Part shown: positions 6,353 to 14,806 of the stretch, in pieces
How the letters are laid out: every line of letters starts with the position of its first letter
Numbering within the stretch: position 1 is the first letter of the stretch
NCBI GenBank assembly: GCA_900552545.1
Contig: USAL01000015.1
Location: 1 to 26,137, forward strand
Direction: 5' to 3'
Origin: an uncultured Sutterella sp.
GTDB lineage: Bacteria; Pseudomonadota; Gammaproteobacteria; Burkholderiales; Burkholderiaceae_F
DNA: 26,137 bases
Made by a program: the position numbers and the translations under genes
The notes under the pieces: model-generated
The model's input: the letters and a program-made list of their open reading frames with translations, nothing else
Database searches by the model: none
What the model was told of the DNA's origin: nothing

Positions 6353-8467
6353 CTAGCGGCCCCGCATGAAGAGGCGGTCCAAGTCCTCGAGCTTCAGCCC
6401 AATCCAGGTCGGACGCCCGTGGTTGCACTGATCGGCGCGCTCGGTCGTCTCCATCTGACGCAGCAGCGCATTCATTTCCTCGATCGTGAGCGTGCGGTGC
6501 GCGCGCACCGACCCGTGACAGGCCATGGTCGCAAGACAATGGTTTCTCAGCTCCTCGGTGACAGAGCTCTCGCCGTAGGCGGCAAAGTCCGAAAGAAGCT
6601 CGGTCACCATCGCCTGCGCATCAAAGCGCCCGTGCGCGAGGATCGCGGGCAGCGCCCGCAGCGCGAGCGCGTCTTCACCTGCGGCTGAAATCTCAAGCCC
6701 CAACGCGGAAAACTTCTCCTTGTAGTCTTCAAAGACCGACATCTGCTCGGGCGAGACGCGGATGACGACGGGCACCAGAAGCTGCGTCTGGTCCATGCCG
6801 AGGCGCTCGCGCGACTTGAGCCGCTCGTAGGTGATGCGCTCGTGGGCCGCATGCATGTCCACGATCACCAGACCGTTGGCATTTTGGGCAAGGATGTAGA
6901 TGCCCGCGACCTGCGCGATGGCTACGCCCAGCGGATGCGCGTCGGGCGAAAGGCTCCCGTGGTGATAGGCCTCGGGCTGAATCTGGGGCTGAACCTGGGT
7001 TTGGGGCTGGCTCGTGACGGCGGCCGTCTGCGCAGGCTCCGGGGCCTTAGGGGCGGTTTCCGGCGCACCAACTGCAAAGCCTCCCGGCGCACGCAGCGGC
7101 GGCTGCGACGCAGCAGGATGCAAGGGATCTGCTCGATCGCCAATGCTCGGCGGGGCCTTGTCGGCAAAAAGCTTGAGCCACTGCTCTTCGGTGAGGGGCT
7201 GGGGCTTGGCGTGTTTGGCAAAACCGCCTGCCAGATGGCTGCGGCCGCCCGAAAAGCGCGCAAGCGACTGCACCTTCATGGCATCGGCCGCGGTGGGCTC
7301 AAGAACCGTCGGGGCGCCCGCGTTAGCGCCGGCGGGCATTGAATTTTGCTGCGTCGGCACGCTGCCCGCGGCTTCTGGCGGCAGCGCACTTTCCTCGCCC
7401 GCCGCAAAGGAGAGCGCCTTCATGATCGCGCGCGTGACGAAGCCGTGCACGAGCTGGCTGTCGCGAAAGCGCACCTCGGACTTCTGGGGATGGACGTTGA
7501 CGTCGATGCGCGTGGGGTTGATCGAGAGCATCAGCGCGTACATGGGCTGCGCCTGACCGTGAAGCACGTCGGCATAGGCGGTCTTCACCGCATGCTGCAA
7601 CACGCGGTCGCGAATGAAGCGCCCGTTCACGAAAAAGTACTGCTTGTCGGTGCGCGAGCGAGCCGAAGTGGGAAGCCCCACCCAGCCCGTGAGCCTGATG
7701 CCGGGCGCTTCGGCGACGACCTCGCGGCGCGCGTCGGTGAACTCCCGGGGCATGATCGAGCGGATGCGCTCCTCGGGCCCTGCGGCGACAAGCGTCATCG
7801 CTGGCTTGCCGTTGGCAAAGACGTGAAATTCGATCCCGGGATTGGCCATGGCGATGCGCTCGATCTGCGCCAAGCAGTGCGCGAGTTCCGTCGCTGGCGA
7901 CTTGAGAAACTTGCGCCGGGCGGGCGTGAGGTAAAAAAGATCCTTCACCTCAATGCGGGTGCCGGGAGCGCCCGCGGCGGGCTCGACGCCTTCGCGGCCG
8001 ATCGCCCAGGCGCTTGCAGCGCCCGGCACGCGGCTTGTGACCGTCATGTCGGAGACCGATGCGATTGAAGCCAGTGCCTCGCCGCGAAACCCGAAGCTCT
8101 CGACGCTTTCAAGATCGTTGAGCGTGCGGATCTTGCTCGTGGCGTGACGCTTGACGGCAAGCGGGAGCTCATCTTTTTCAATGCCGCAGCCGTTGTCGGT
8201 GACGACGATGCGCTTGATGCCGCCGTCGTCGAGCCGAACCTCGATCATCGTTGATTCCGCATCGACCGCATTTTCCACGAGCTCCTTCACGACCGAAGCC
8301 GGGCGCTCGATCACCTCGCCTGCGGCGATCTGGCTGATCAGCCTGTCGTTTAATTCGGCGATATGGCGCGGCGTATGCAGCACGGCCGCACCGGCCTCTT
8401 TATGGTCTTGCGTCTGGAAAATATCAACGGTTTCGTCCGGAGCGTCCGGGCGGCTTGCGGTGTCCAT
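6353..8467 (-). CDS. mutL: DNA mismatch repair protein MutL with endonuclease motif
   Basis: MutL couples mismatch recognition by MutS to strand removal. The 704-residue product has the GHKL ATPase domain (ISQIAAGEVIERPASVVKEL, ENAVDAE, DNGCGI, GFRGEAL), the second part of the N-terminal domain (KQYFFVNGRFI, NVHPQKSEVRF), a Pro/Gln/Ala-rich linker, and a C-terminal dimerisation domain. The C-terminal domain carries DMHAAHERITYE, which fits the DQHA(X)2E(X)4E metal-dependent endonuclease motif that E. coli MutL lacks. It also has ACHGSVRAH and CNHGRPTW, the other metal-site elements. ATG at 8467 was preferred; the frame runs on to a TTG at 8578 but the extra 37 residues are unlike the family. 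It is the first gene of the mutL-miaA-larE operon and is divergent from the dedA gene. Confidence 0.97.
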   Translation of the reverse strand: MDTASRPDAPDETVDIFQTQDHKEAGAAVLHTPRHIAELNDRLISQIAAGEVIERPASVVKELVENAVDAESTMIEVRLDDGGIKRIVVTDNGCGIEKDELPLAVKRHATSKIRTLNDLESVESFGFRGEALASIASVSDMTVTSRVPGAASAWAIGREGVEPAAGAPGTRIEVKDLFYLTPARRKFLKSPATELAHCLAQIERIAMANPGIEFHVFANGKPAMTLVAAGPEERIRSIMPREFTDARREVVAEAPGIRLTGWVGLPTSARSRTDKQYFFVNGRFIRDRVLQHAVKTAYADVLHGQAQPMYALMLSINPTRIDVNVHPQKSEVRFRDSQLVHGFVTRAIMKALSFAAGEESALPPEAAGSVPTQQNSMPAGANAGAPTVLEPTAADAMKVQSLARFSGGRSHLAGGFAKHAKPQPLTEEQWLKLFADKAPPSIGDRADPLHPAASQPPLRAPGGFAVGAPETAPKAPEPAQTAAVTSQPQTQVQPQIQPEAYHHGSLSPDAHPLGVAIAQVAGIYILAQNANGLVIVDMHAAHERITYERLKSRERLGMDQTQLLVPVVIRVSPEQMSVFEDYKEKFSALGLEISAAGEDALALRALPAILAHGRFDAQAMVTELLSDFAAYGESSVTEELRNHCLATMACHGSVRAHRTLTIEEMNALLRQMETTERADQCNHGRPTWIGLKLEDLDRLFMRGR

Positions 8468-8616
8468 CTTCAAAATGCGTCGATGACGATCGAAAAAAGA
8501 ATCAAAAAGGGCGGCAAGGCTCGCGACAGCACAAAGGAAGGGTGCGGCGGAGGGCGCGAGGCCTGCGGAGGGCGTCAATGACGTGCCGTCAAAGGCCGCC
8601 CGAAAGCGTTAATTTT

Positions 8617-8650
8617 AGCCGCCCGACTTCGTCGCACCGGGCTAGCGGCT
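8617..8650. repeat. Inverted repeat in the mutL/dedA divergent intergenic region
   Basis: AGCCGC at 8617-8622 pairs with GCGGCT at 8645-8650, and the adjoining CCCG pairs with CGGG at 8638-8641, around a central spacer. It lies in the 270-base space between the divergent mutL and dedA starts, so it may be an operator or a leader hairpin. No convincing -35/-10 pair was found for either gene. Confidence 0.35.
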
Positions 8651-8737
8651 GCATTCAGGAAAAGCACAATTTTGCTAAAGTATGCCCGTTTGTTCACCTG
8701 CGATTTTCGTCAGGCCTTTTCAGTCATCAACAAGGCC

Positions 8738-9451
8738 ATGGATCTCATCTTTCAGCTTTTTACCAACGCCGATCGGTTCCTCATCACGCTTGCCACCGAC
8801 TACGGGTGGCTCGTCTACGTGGCGATGTTTCTCATCTTTTTCTGTGAAACGGGCTGCGTCATCATGGCGTTTCTGCCGGGCGACTCGCTTCTTTTCGTCG
8901 CGGGCACCGTTGCCGCCGCGGGCACGATGAGTCCCTGGGGGCTGATGCTTGCTGTGACGCTCGGAGCCTGCCTTGGAAACACCGTGGGCTTTCACACCGG
9001 GCGCTGGCTCGGCAACAAGATCTACGACGGGTCGATTCGCTGGATCAACGCCGAAAAGCTCTCCAAGACGCAGATCTTCTACGAAAGGCACGGCGGCAAG
9101 ACGATCGTGCTCGCGCGCTTTGTGCCGATCGTGCGCGCCTTTGCGCCTCTGGTGGCTGGCGCCGCCCGCATGAGCATGGCGCGCTTTGAGCTCTACAGCG
9201 GCCTGGGCGCCCTGATCTGGGCCGTCTCGCTCATCGGCGTGGGCTATCTTTTCGGCAACATCCCGATCGTCAAGGACAATCTCTCAATGATCCTGCTCCT
9301 TGGCGTCGTCTGCGCGGCCATGGGCCCGGTGGTTGTCGCGATCGGCTGGAAGTACGTGCACCAGCTCGCCGACAAGATGCGCCGCGAGAAAAACGACAAG
9401 ATCGAAAAGGCGATGAACGTCAATACGCAGACAGCCCGTGAGCGCAAATAA
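8738..9451 (+). CDS. DedA-family (SNARE-associated, VTT domain) inner-membrane protein
   Basis: DedA proteins are inner-membrane proteins needed for envelope integrity; several act as undecaprenyl-phosphate or phospholipid flippases. The 237-residue product has a short amphipathic start, a membrane segment with the conserved acidic FFCETG, the re-entrant-type LPGDSLLFVAG region, a G-rich segment with HTGRWLG, and the arginine motif ARFVPIVRAFAPLVAG. Two more hydrophobic segments follow, then a basic, lysine-rich cytoplasmic tail. ATG at 8738 was chosen because the family N-terminus begins there; AAGG lies just upstream. A longer reading from TTG at 8672 is possible. It is monocistronic, with a terminator downstream. 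The exact subfamily cannot be told by eye. Confidence 0.9.
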   Translation: MDLIFQLFTNADRFLITLATDYGWLVYVAMFLIFFCETGCVIMAFLPGDSLLFVAGTVAAAGTMSPWGLMLAVTLGACLGNTVGFHTGRWLGNKIYDGSIRWINAEKLSKTQIFYERHGGKTIVLARFVPIVRAFAPLVAGAARMSMARFELYSGLGALIWAVSLIGVGYLFGNIPIVKDNLSMILLLGVVCAAMGPVVVAIGWKYVHQLADKMRREKNDKIEKAMNVNTQTARERK

Positions 9452-9502
9452 GCACCACCAAGATGACACGCCCGCGCGTCCCACTCGGCAGCGGGCAACG
9501 CC

Positions 9503-9542
9503 AAAAGGCTCGATTGGATCACGTGGTCCTTTGGGCCTTTTT
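9503..9542 (+). terminator. Rho-independent terminator of the dedA-family gene
   Basis: AAAAGGC at 9503-9509 pairs with GCCTTTTT at 9535-9542, and an inner near-palindrome (GGATCAC with GTGGTCC) extends the stem. The T-run follows directly. It lies about 50 bases after the stop codon. Confidence 0.7.
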
Positions 9543-9661
9543 CCTTTTCTTTTGCTTACTTTTTCCTCGCTTTGCTCAGCCGCGCGCTGGGATAACCTCG
9601 CAACAAGACCGGCCCGCCCTGGGCTAGCAATTTGTTCCCCTTTACCGTCCCGTCTATCGCC

Positions 9662-9949
9662 ATGAAAAAGCCGATTTCTTCCGTTCGCCGCTCGCTCCTC
9701 ATCCTTGGGCCCGCGCTGCTCGTCATCGCCTCGAGCGCCGAGGCAGGATTCATTGACTCCGTGAAGGAGGCCGGCCGCAGCATCGGCGAGGCGACCCGCA
9801 ACGTCACGCGCGAAATCGGCCATACCTCGCGCGACGTCACCCGCGAGATCGGGCACGCCACGCGCGATGCGCTCAAGGGCGACGACTCCAAGAAGGACAA
9901 GGACGCAAAGGATGCCAAGGAGAGCGACTCCAAGGACAAGAAGGAGTAG
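9662..9949 (+). CDS. Small secreted protein with 11-residue repeats and a lysine/aspartate tail
   Basis: I do not recognise this 95-residue protein. Residues 1-28 form a clear signal peptide: basic MKKPISSVRR, a hydrophobic core, and SAEA-GF as the cleavage site. The mature part contains an 11-residue repeat: GEATRNVTREI (42-52), GHTSRDVTREI (53-63), GHATRDALK (64-72), with a looser copy at 31-41. Such 11-mers form amphipathic helices in LEA-like and apolipoprotein-like proteins. The tail from residue 74 is almost only D, K, S, E and A and is surely disordered. There is no cysteine. A role at the periplasmic or outer membrane face, or as a desiccation or osmotic protectant, is speculation. 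The gene stands alone between two terminators. Confidence 0.8.
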   Translation: MKKPISSVRRSLLILGPALLVIASSAEAGFIDSVKEAGRSIGEATRNVTREIGHTSRDVTREIGHATRDALKGDDSKKDKDAKDAKESDSKDKKE

Positions 9950-9971
9950 CGTCAGAATCTGGCGTCTGAGC

Positions 9972-10008
9972 CTGCCGCACGGCTTGAAGCCCCTGCGGCA
10001 GTCTTTTT
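9972..10008 (+). terminator. Rho-independent terminator of the small repeat-protein gene
   Basis: CTGCCGCA (9972-9979) pairs perfectly with TGCGGCAG (9994-10001) and is followed by TCTTTTT. It begins 23 bases after the stop codon. Confidence 0.88.
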
Positions 10009-10017
10009 CGAAAGCGT

Positions 10018-10054
10018 AAAAAAGCGGTCCGGGTCATCAGCACCCGAACCGCTT
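10018..10054 (-). terminator. Rho-independent terminator of pgk
   Basis: Read on the minus strand, AAGCGGTTCGGGT pairs with ACCCGGACCGCTT apart from one mismatch, with a 7-base loop, and runs straight into TTTTTT. It lies 37 bases beyond the pgk stop. A small GAGCC-CGAA-GGCTC hairpin (10066-10079) lies between them. With the terminator at 9972-10008 it insulates two convergent genes. Confidence 0.87.
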
Positions 10055-10090
10055 GATTGCTTTATGAGCCCGAAGGCTCAGCGCTCTGGC

Positions 10091-11305
10091 TTAGATTTCC
10101 TCGCCGCGCGAGCGCTCTTCGAGCACGGCCACCGCCGGCAGCGTCTTGCCTTCGAGGAACTCGAGGAAGGCGCCGCCGCCCGTGGAGATGTAGCTCACGC
10201 GATCCTTGATGCCGAAGGTGTTGACGGCCGAAATGGTGTCGCCGCCGCCCGCAATCGAGAAGGCACCCTTGTCGGTCGCCTCGGCCACGGCCTGCGCCAG
10301 GCGCTCGGTGCCGTGCGCGTAGGGCTCCATTTCAAAGACGCCCACCGGGCCGTTCCAGACGACGGTGCCGGCCTTGCCGACGACGTCGGCCAACATCTCG
10401 GCGGGCTTGGGACGCACGTCGAGAATCATCTCGGCGTCGGTCACTTCTTCAACGGCACAGACGCGGTGCGCGGCCGTGGCGGAAAATTCCTTGGCGGCCA
10501 CGACGTCGACCGGCAGCGGCAGGCTTGCGCCCTTGGCCCTGAGGGTCTCGAGCACCTTCACGCATTCGCCGACCAACTCCGGCTCGGCAAGCGACTTGCC
10601 GATTTTGTAGCCCGCAGCCAGCAGGAACGTGTTGGCAATGCCGCCGCCCACGATGAGCTGATCGACCTTCTGCGCCAGATTGCTCAGAATCGTGAGCTTG
10701 GTCGAGACCTTGGAGCCCGCGACGATCGCCACGAGCGGGTGCTTGGCTTCGGCCACGGCCTTCGTGAGCGCATCGATTTCAGCGGCCATCAGGGGGCCGG
10801 CGCAGGCCACCGTCGCAAAGCGCGCCACGCCCTCGGTCGAAGCCTGGGCGCGGTGCGCCGTGCCGAAAGCGTCGTTCACAAACACGTCGCAGAGCGCCGC
10901 GTACTTCTTTGCAAGCGCCTCGTCGTTTTTCTTCTCGCCCTTGTTGCAGCGGCAGTTCTCAAGCATGATCGCCTGCCCGGGCTTGATGTCGACGCCGTCC
11001 TCGAGATAGTTGCGCGAGAGTCCGATCGGAACGCCCACGAGCTCGCTCATGCGCACGGCAACCGCGCCGAGGCTGTCCTCGGGGCGCAGCTCGCCTTCGG
11101 TCGGACGACCGAGGTGGCTCATGATCATGACCGCGGCGCCCGCATCAAGGGCAAGACGGATCGCAGGCACGCTGGCAATCAAGCGCGCCTCGTTGGTGAT
11201 GCGGCCTTCTTCGTCGCGCGGCACGTTGAGGTCGGAGCGGATCAGAACGCGTTTTCCGGCAAGCGCGCCCTTCTTGGCGAGCGTTTCAAGCGTGAGAACA
11301 TGCAT
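10091..11305 (-). CDS. pgk: Phosphoglycerate kinase
   Basis: Pgk interconverts 1,3-bisphosphoglycerate + ADP and 3-phosphoglycerate + ATP in glycolysis and gluconeogenesis. The 404-residue product has the N-domain signature RVLIRSDLNVP, the substrate-binding SHLGRP, LENCRCNKGEKKND, VNDAFGTAHRAQAS, the hinge region with GPLMAAEIDAL, the nucleotide-binding VAGSKVSTKL, and the C-terminal IAGGGDTISAV with STGGGAFLEFLEGK. The catalytic Arg in DLNVPR is present. ATG at 11305 follows an AGGGAGAG stretch. It is the last gene of the tkt-gap-pgk cluster, but a strong hairpin with a T-run lies between gap and pgk, so it may also have its own promoter. Confidence 0.98.
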   Translation of the reverse strand: MHVLTLETLAKKGALAGKRVLIRSDLNVPRDEEGRITNEARLIASVPAIRLALDAGAAVMIMSHLGRPTEGELRPEDSLGAVAVRMSELVGVPIGLSRNYLEDGVDIKPGQAIMLENCRCNKGEKKNDEALAKKYAALCDVFVNDAFGTAHRAQASTEGVARFATVACAGPLMAAEIDALTKAVAEAKHPLVAIVAGSKVSTKLTILSNLAQKVDQLIVGGGIANTFLLAAGYKIGKSLAEPELVGECVKVLETLRAKGASLPLPVDVVAAKEFSATAAHRVCAVEEVTDAEMILDVRPKPAEMLADVVGKAGTVVWNGPVGVFEMEPYAHGTERLAQAVAEATDKGAFSIAGGGDTISAVNTFGIKDRVSYISTGGGAFLEFLEGKTLPAVAVLEERSRGEEI

Positions 11306-11338
11306 TTGGAGAAACTCTCCCTAATAAAGCATTTTTAA

Positions 11339-11381
11339 CTAAAAAAGGCCTGCGGCGCAGTTTGCGCGCACCGGCAGGCCT
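11339..11381 (-). terminator. Intercistronic terminator-like hairpin between gap and pgk
   Basis: On the minus strand AGGCCTGC at 11381-11374 pairs with GCAGGCCT at 11353-11346, with an inner GCGCA/TGCGC stem, and continues into TTTTTT. This is a textbook intrinsic terminator, placed after gap and before pgk. A second hairpin (CCTCGGC with GCCGAGG, 11395-11410) precedes it. Confidence 0.8.
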
Positions 11382-11435
11382 GTTCGCGCGAAGACCTCGG
11401 CACGCCGAGGGGCTTCACGCGGTTTCGCGCGAGTC

Positions 11436-12452
11436 TTACTTCGCAGCCATCATCGCGCAGGCGGTATCGAGCATGCGGTGCGAGAAGCCCCACTCGTTGT
11501 CGTACCAGCTCGTCACCTTCACGAGACGTCCGCCCGATACCTTGGTCAGGGTGGAGTCGAAGGTCGACGAGTGCGGATCGTGGTTGAAGTCGATCGACAC
11601 GAGCGGCAGGTCGTTGTAGCCAAGCACGCCCTTGTAGCGCGGCGATTCACTCGCAGCCTTCATGATAGCGTTGACTTCCTCAACCGAGGTGTCGCGCTGG
11701 GCGATGAAGGTGAGGTCCACAAAGCTCACGTTGATGGTCGGAACGCGCACGGCAAAGCCGTCAAGACGCCCGTTCAACTCGGGGAGCACGAGGCCCACGG
11801 CCGCAGCCGCACCGGTCTTCGTGGGGATCATCGAGTGCGTGGCGCTGCGCGCGCGCCGCATGTCCTTGTGATAGACGTCGGTGAGCACCTGATCGTTCGT
11901 GTAGGAGTGCACCGTGGTCATCAGGCCGCGCTCGATGCCGAGGGCGGCGTGAAGGGGCGCCACGACGGGCGCAAGGCAGTTCGTCGTGCACGAGGCGTTC
12001 GACACCACAGTCATCTCGGAAGTGAGCACGTCGTCGTTGACGCCGTAGACCACCGTCGCGTCGGCATTCTTGCCGGGCGCGGAGATGAGCACCTTCTTGG
12101 CGCCCTGATCAAGGTGCACCTGAGCCTTTTCCTTGCTCGTAAAGGCGCCCGTGCATTCGAGCACAACATCGACGCCGAGCTCGCCCCAAGGAATCTCGCG
12201 CGGATCGCGGGTCGAGAACATGCGCATGCGGTCGCCGTTGACGACGAGCCATTCGCCGTTTTCGGTGGAAACATCAGCGTTGAAGCGCCCGTGCACCGTG
12301 TCATAGCGCAGCAGGTGGGCGTTGACCTCCTCCGAGCCCAGCGTGTTGACGGCCACGATCTCCAGATCGTGCGACTTGCCGTCTTCGTAGTGGGCGCGCA
12401 GGACATTGCGGCCGATGCGTCCAAAGCCATTGATTGCAACGCGAATCGTCAT
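11436..12452 (-). CDS. gap: Glyceraldehyde-3-phosphate dehydrogenase
   Basis: Gap oxidises glyceraldehyde 3-phosphate to 1,3-bisphosphoglycerate with NAD(P). The product (338 residues from the ATG at 12452) has the Rossmann start VAINGFGRIGRNVLRA, the catalytic SNASCTTNCLAP with its active cysteine, the VHSYTNDQ histidine segment, IPTKTGAAAAVG, RVPTINVSFVDL, and the C-terminal SWYDNEWGFSHRM. VHSYTNDQ and the TKTGAAAAVG loop point to GapA-type glycolytic enzymes rather than erythrose-4-phosphate dehydrogenase. The start was chosen for the TAGGAGA seven bases upstream; the codon just before, TTG, is also open but less likely. It lies 25 bases after tkt. Confidence 0.97.
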   Translation of the reverse strand: MTIRVAINGFGRIGRNVLRAHYEDGKSHDLEIVAVNTLGSEEVNAHLLRYDTVHGRFNADVSTENGEWLVVNGDRMRMFSTRDPREIPWGELGVDVVLECTGAFTSKEKAQVHLDQGAKKVLISAPGKNADATVVYGVNDDVLTSEMTVVSNASCTTNCLAPVVAPLHAALGIERGLMTTVHSYTNDQVLTDVYHKDMRRARSATHSMIPTKTGAAAAVGLVLPELNGRLDGFAVRVPTINVSFVDLTFIAQRDTSVEEVNAIMKAASESPRYKGVLGYNDLPLVSIDFNHDPHSSTFDSTLTKVSGGRLVKVTSWYDNEWGFSHRMLDTACAMMAAK

Positions 12453-12477
12453 CAAAAAAATCTCCTAGGGTGATTAT

Positions 12478-14493
12478 TTAGTCGGCAAGCAGTGCCATAA
12501 CTTTTTCAACAGCACGTTCGACCGTAAAGCCGAAGTGCTTCCAGAGCACGGAGGCCGGAGCCGAGGCACCGAACGTATCGATGCCCATCACGTCCCCGCG
12601 GCCCTTGAAATACTTGTACCAAAGGGCGCTCGAGCCCGCCTCGATGGCAAGCACAGGAACGCCCGCGAGCAGAACCTCTTCCTGCCAGGCCCTGTCCTGA
12701 CGGTCGAAGACGTCCATCGAGGGCATCGAGACCACGCGCACCTGCACGTTGAGCGCGGTGAGCGTCTTGCGGGCCTGCATGGCGAGATCGACTTCCGAGC
12801 CCGTGGCGACAATGATCGCCTGGACCTTGTCGGCACCGGCGGGCGCTTCGGCTGCGATGTAGGCGCCGCGCGCGATGGCGTCGGCGTCGACCTCGTCGCG
12901 GTCGACGAAGGGCACGCTCTGGCGCGAGAAGATGAGCGCGCTCGGGCCGTTGCGGCGTTCAATGGCCGCCGCCCAGGCGACGATCGCCTCGATCGGATCG
13001 GCCGGACGCCAGACGTCGAGATTCGGAATCAGGCGCAGGCTCGAGACGTGCTCGACGGGCTGGTGCGTCGGGCCGTCTTCCCCGAGACCAATCGAGTCGT
13101 GGGTGTAGACGAAGATCGAGCGAATGCCCATGAGTGCGGCCATGCGCACGGCGTTGCGCGCATAGTCGGAGAACGTGAGGAACGTGCCGCTAAACGGAAT
13201 GAAGCCGCCGTAGAGTGCAATGCCGTTTTGAATGGCGGACATGCCGAATTCGCGCACGCCGTAGCTGATGTGGCGGCCGAGCATGTTGTCGTGCGTAAGG
13301 CGCTCGACGCCCTTCCAGTTGGTAAGGTTCGACCCGGTGAGGTCAGCGGAGCCGCCGAGAAGTTCGGGGAGCGCCGGGGCGATTGCATCCAACGCACGCT
13401 GGCTCGCCTTGCGGGTGGCGATCTGCGCGTGCTCGGCCTGTGCCTCACAGAGGCCCTCCATCACGGCCGTATTGAAGCTCTCGGGCAGGTTGCCTGCGAG
13501 ACGGCGCTTCAATTCCTTAGCAAGTTCCGGATAGGCCTTCTCGTAACGGGCAAACATTTCGTTGTATTCGCCTTCCATCGTCTCGCCCGCCGGACGCGCA
13601 TCCATGGCCGCGTAGATTTCAGCGGGCACCTCAAAGGGCGGGTAGTCCCAGCCGATGTTCTTGCGCGTAGCGGCGATCTCTTCATCGCCCAGCGCTTCGC
13701 CGTGGGCCTTGGCCGTGCCCGCGCGGTTGGGGCTGCCCTGGCCGATCACGGTGCGGCAGATGATGAGCGTGGGCTTTTCCTGCTGCGTCTTGGCTTCGGC
13801 GATCGCAGCGTCGACGGCGTCGACGTCGTGGCCGTCGACCGGGCCTATCACGTGCCAGCCGTAGGCCTCAAAGCGCTTTCTCGTATCGTCCTTGAACCAT
13901 CCCTTGATGTCGCCGTCGATGCTGATGCCGTTGTCGTCGTAGAGCGCAATGAGCTTGTTGAGGCCCCAGACGCCGGCAAGCGAGCAGACCTCGTGGCTGA
14001 TGCCTTCCATCATGCAGCCGTCGCCTAAGAACACGTAGGTCCGGTTGTTGATGACCTCAAAGCCCTCGCGGTTGAATTCCGCGGCAAGCATCTTTTCGGC
14101 GAGCGCCATGCCCACGGCATTGGCAATTCCCTGCCCGAGGGGACCCGTGGAAGTCTCCACGCCCGGCGTGACGCCCACTTCAGGATGGCCCGGCGTGCGG
14201 CTTTCGAACTGACGGAAGTTCTTGATGTCCTCCATCGTGAGGTCGTAGCCCGTCAGATGCAGCATCGCATACTGCAGCATCGAGCCGTGGCCGTTCGAAA
14301 GAATGAAGCGGTCGCGGCCGATCCACTTGGGATCAAGCGGGTTGTGCCGCAGATGACGCGTAAAGAGAGCAACCGCGATGTCGGCCATGCCCATGGGCAT
14401 GCCGGGGTGTCCCGACTTGGCCTTCTGCACGGCGTCCATGGAAAGGGCGCGCACGGCTGCGGCCATCGTCTTGGGAGAGACTTGAGTAGACAT
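12478..14493 (-). CDS. tkt: Transketolase
   Basis: Transketolase moves two-carbon units between sugar phosphates in the non-oxidative pentose phosphate pathway, using thiamine diphosphate. The 671-residue product has normal length. Visible are KSGHPGMPMG, the SNGHGSMLQYA segment, PGHPEVGVTPGVE followed by GPLGQG, the thiamine-binding motif LGDGCMMEG with its later partner Asn (DDNGISIDGD), SYGVREFGMSAI, and in the middle domain DSIGLGEDGPTHQPVEH. ATG at 14493 gives MSTQVSPKTMAAAVRAL, the usual family start; an upstream extension of 14 residues is unlikely. It heads the tkt-gap-pgk cluster and diverges from rsmE. Confidence 0.98.
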   Translation of the reverse strand: MSTQVSPKTMAAAVRALSMDAVQKAKSGHPGMPMGMADIAVALFTRHLRHNPLDPKWIGRDRFILSNGHGSMLQYAMLHLTGYDLTMEDIKNFRQFESRTPGHPEVGVTPGVETSTGPLGQGIANAVGMALAEKMLAAEFNREGFEVINNRTYVFLGDGCMMEGISHEVCSLAGVWGLNKLIALYDDNGISIDGDIKGWFKDDTRKRFEAYGWHVIGPVDGHDVDAVDAAIAEAKTQQEKPTLIICRTVIGQGSPNRAGTAKAHGEALGDEEIAATRKNIGWDYPPFEVPAEIYAAMDARPAGETMEGEYNEMFARYEKAYPELAKELKRRLAGNLPESFNTAVMEGLCEAQAEHAQIATRKASQRALDAIAPALPELLGGSADLTGSNLTNWKGVERLTHDNMLGRHISYGVREFGMSAIQNGIALYGGFIPFSGTFLTFSDYARNAVRMAALMGIRSIFVYTHDSIGLGEDGPTHQPVEHVSSLRLIPNLDVWRPADPIEAIVAWAAAIERRNGPSALIFSRQSVPFVDRDEVDADAIARGAYIAAEAPAGADKVQAIIVATGSEVDLAMQARKTLTALNVQVRVVSMPSMDVFDRQDRAWQEEVLLAGVPVLAIEAGSSALWYKYFKGRGDVMGIDTFGASAPASVLWKHFGFTVERAVEKVMALLAD

Positions 14494-14806
14494 GTTTGTC
14501 ACTAAAGGGGGATGGGGTGAAATGTGAGATGGCAACCCAGACGCTAAAAACCGCGGCCGCAGGGCAAACGTCCGGGCCGTCCTAGTGGTTTTGTCTTAGC
14601 CGCTGAGTGCTTTCGCGGGCAATTTTAGCAAAAGGCACAGAAAGCCAAGGGAAGAGAAAAATTTGCCAAAATCGCCCTGCACGAGCCATTGTGCTTTGGT
14701 GCCAGCGGCCTCACAATGGGGCTTCGAGGACTTTCAATCGCCCCGAGCACCCGCAACACGCCTAGCACCAACCTTTATCAGCACTCGCCTATTCATCGTC
14801 ACTACC
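14494..14806. other. Divergent intergenic region between tkt and rsmE
   Basis: No gene is supported in these 313 bases. A possible minus-strand promoter for tkt is TTGGCT (complement of 14643-14648) with an extended -10 TGCTAAAAT whose TAAAAT is the complement of 14622-14627; the 15-base spacer is short, so confidence is low. Between it and the tkt start is a loosely symmetrical GC-rich stretch (about 14546-14596) flanked by AAAACC and GGTTTT, which could fold in the tkt leader. Confidence 0.35.

Noticed and set aside
8468..8578. Longer MutL starting at TTG 8578
   Set aside because: The extra 37 residues are hydrophobic and unlike any MutL N-terminus.
10064..14028. Long plus-strand open frames opposite pgk, gap and tkt
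   Set aside because: They are antisense to well-conserved enzymes, are rich in Arg, His and Ala as expected from GC-rich codon bias, and match nothing recognisable.
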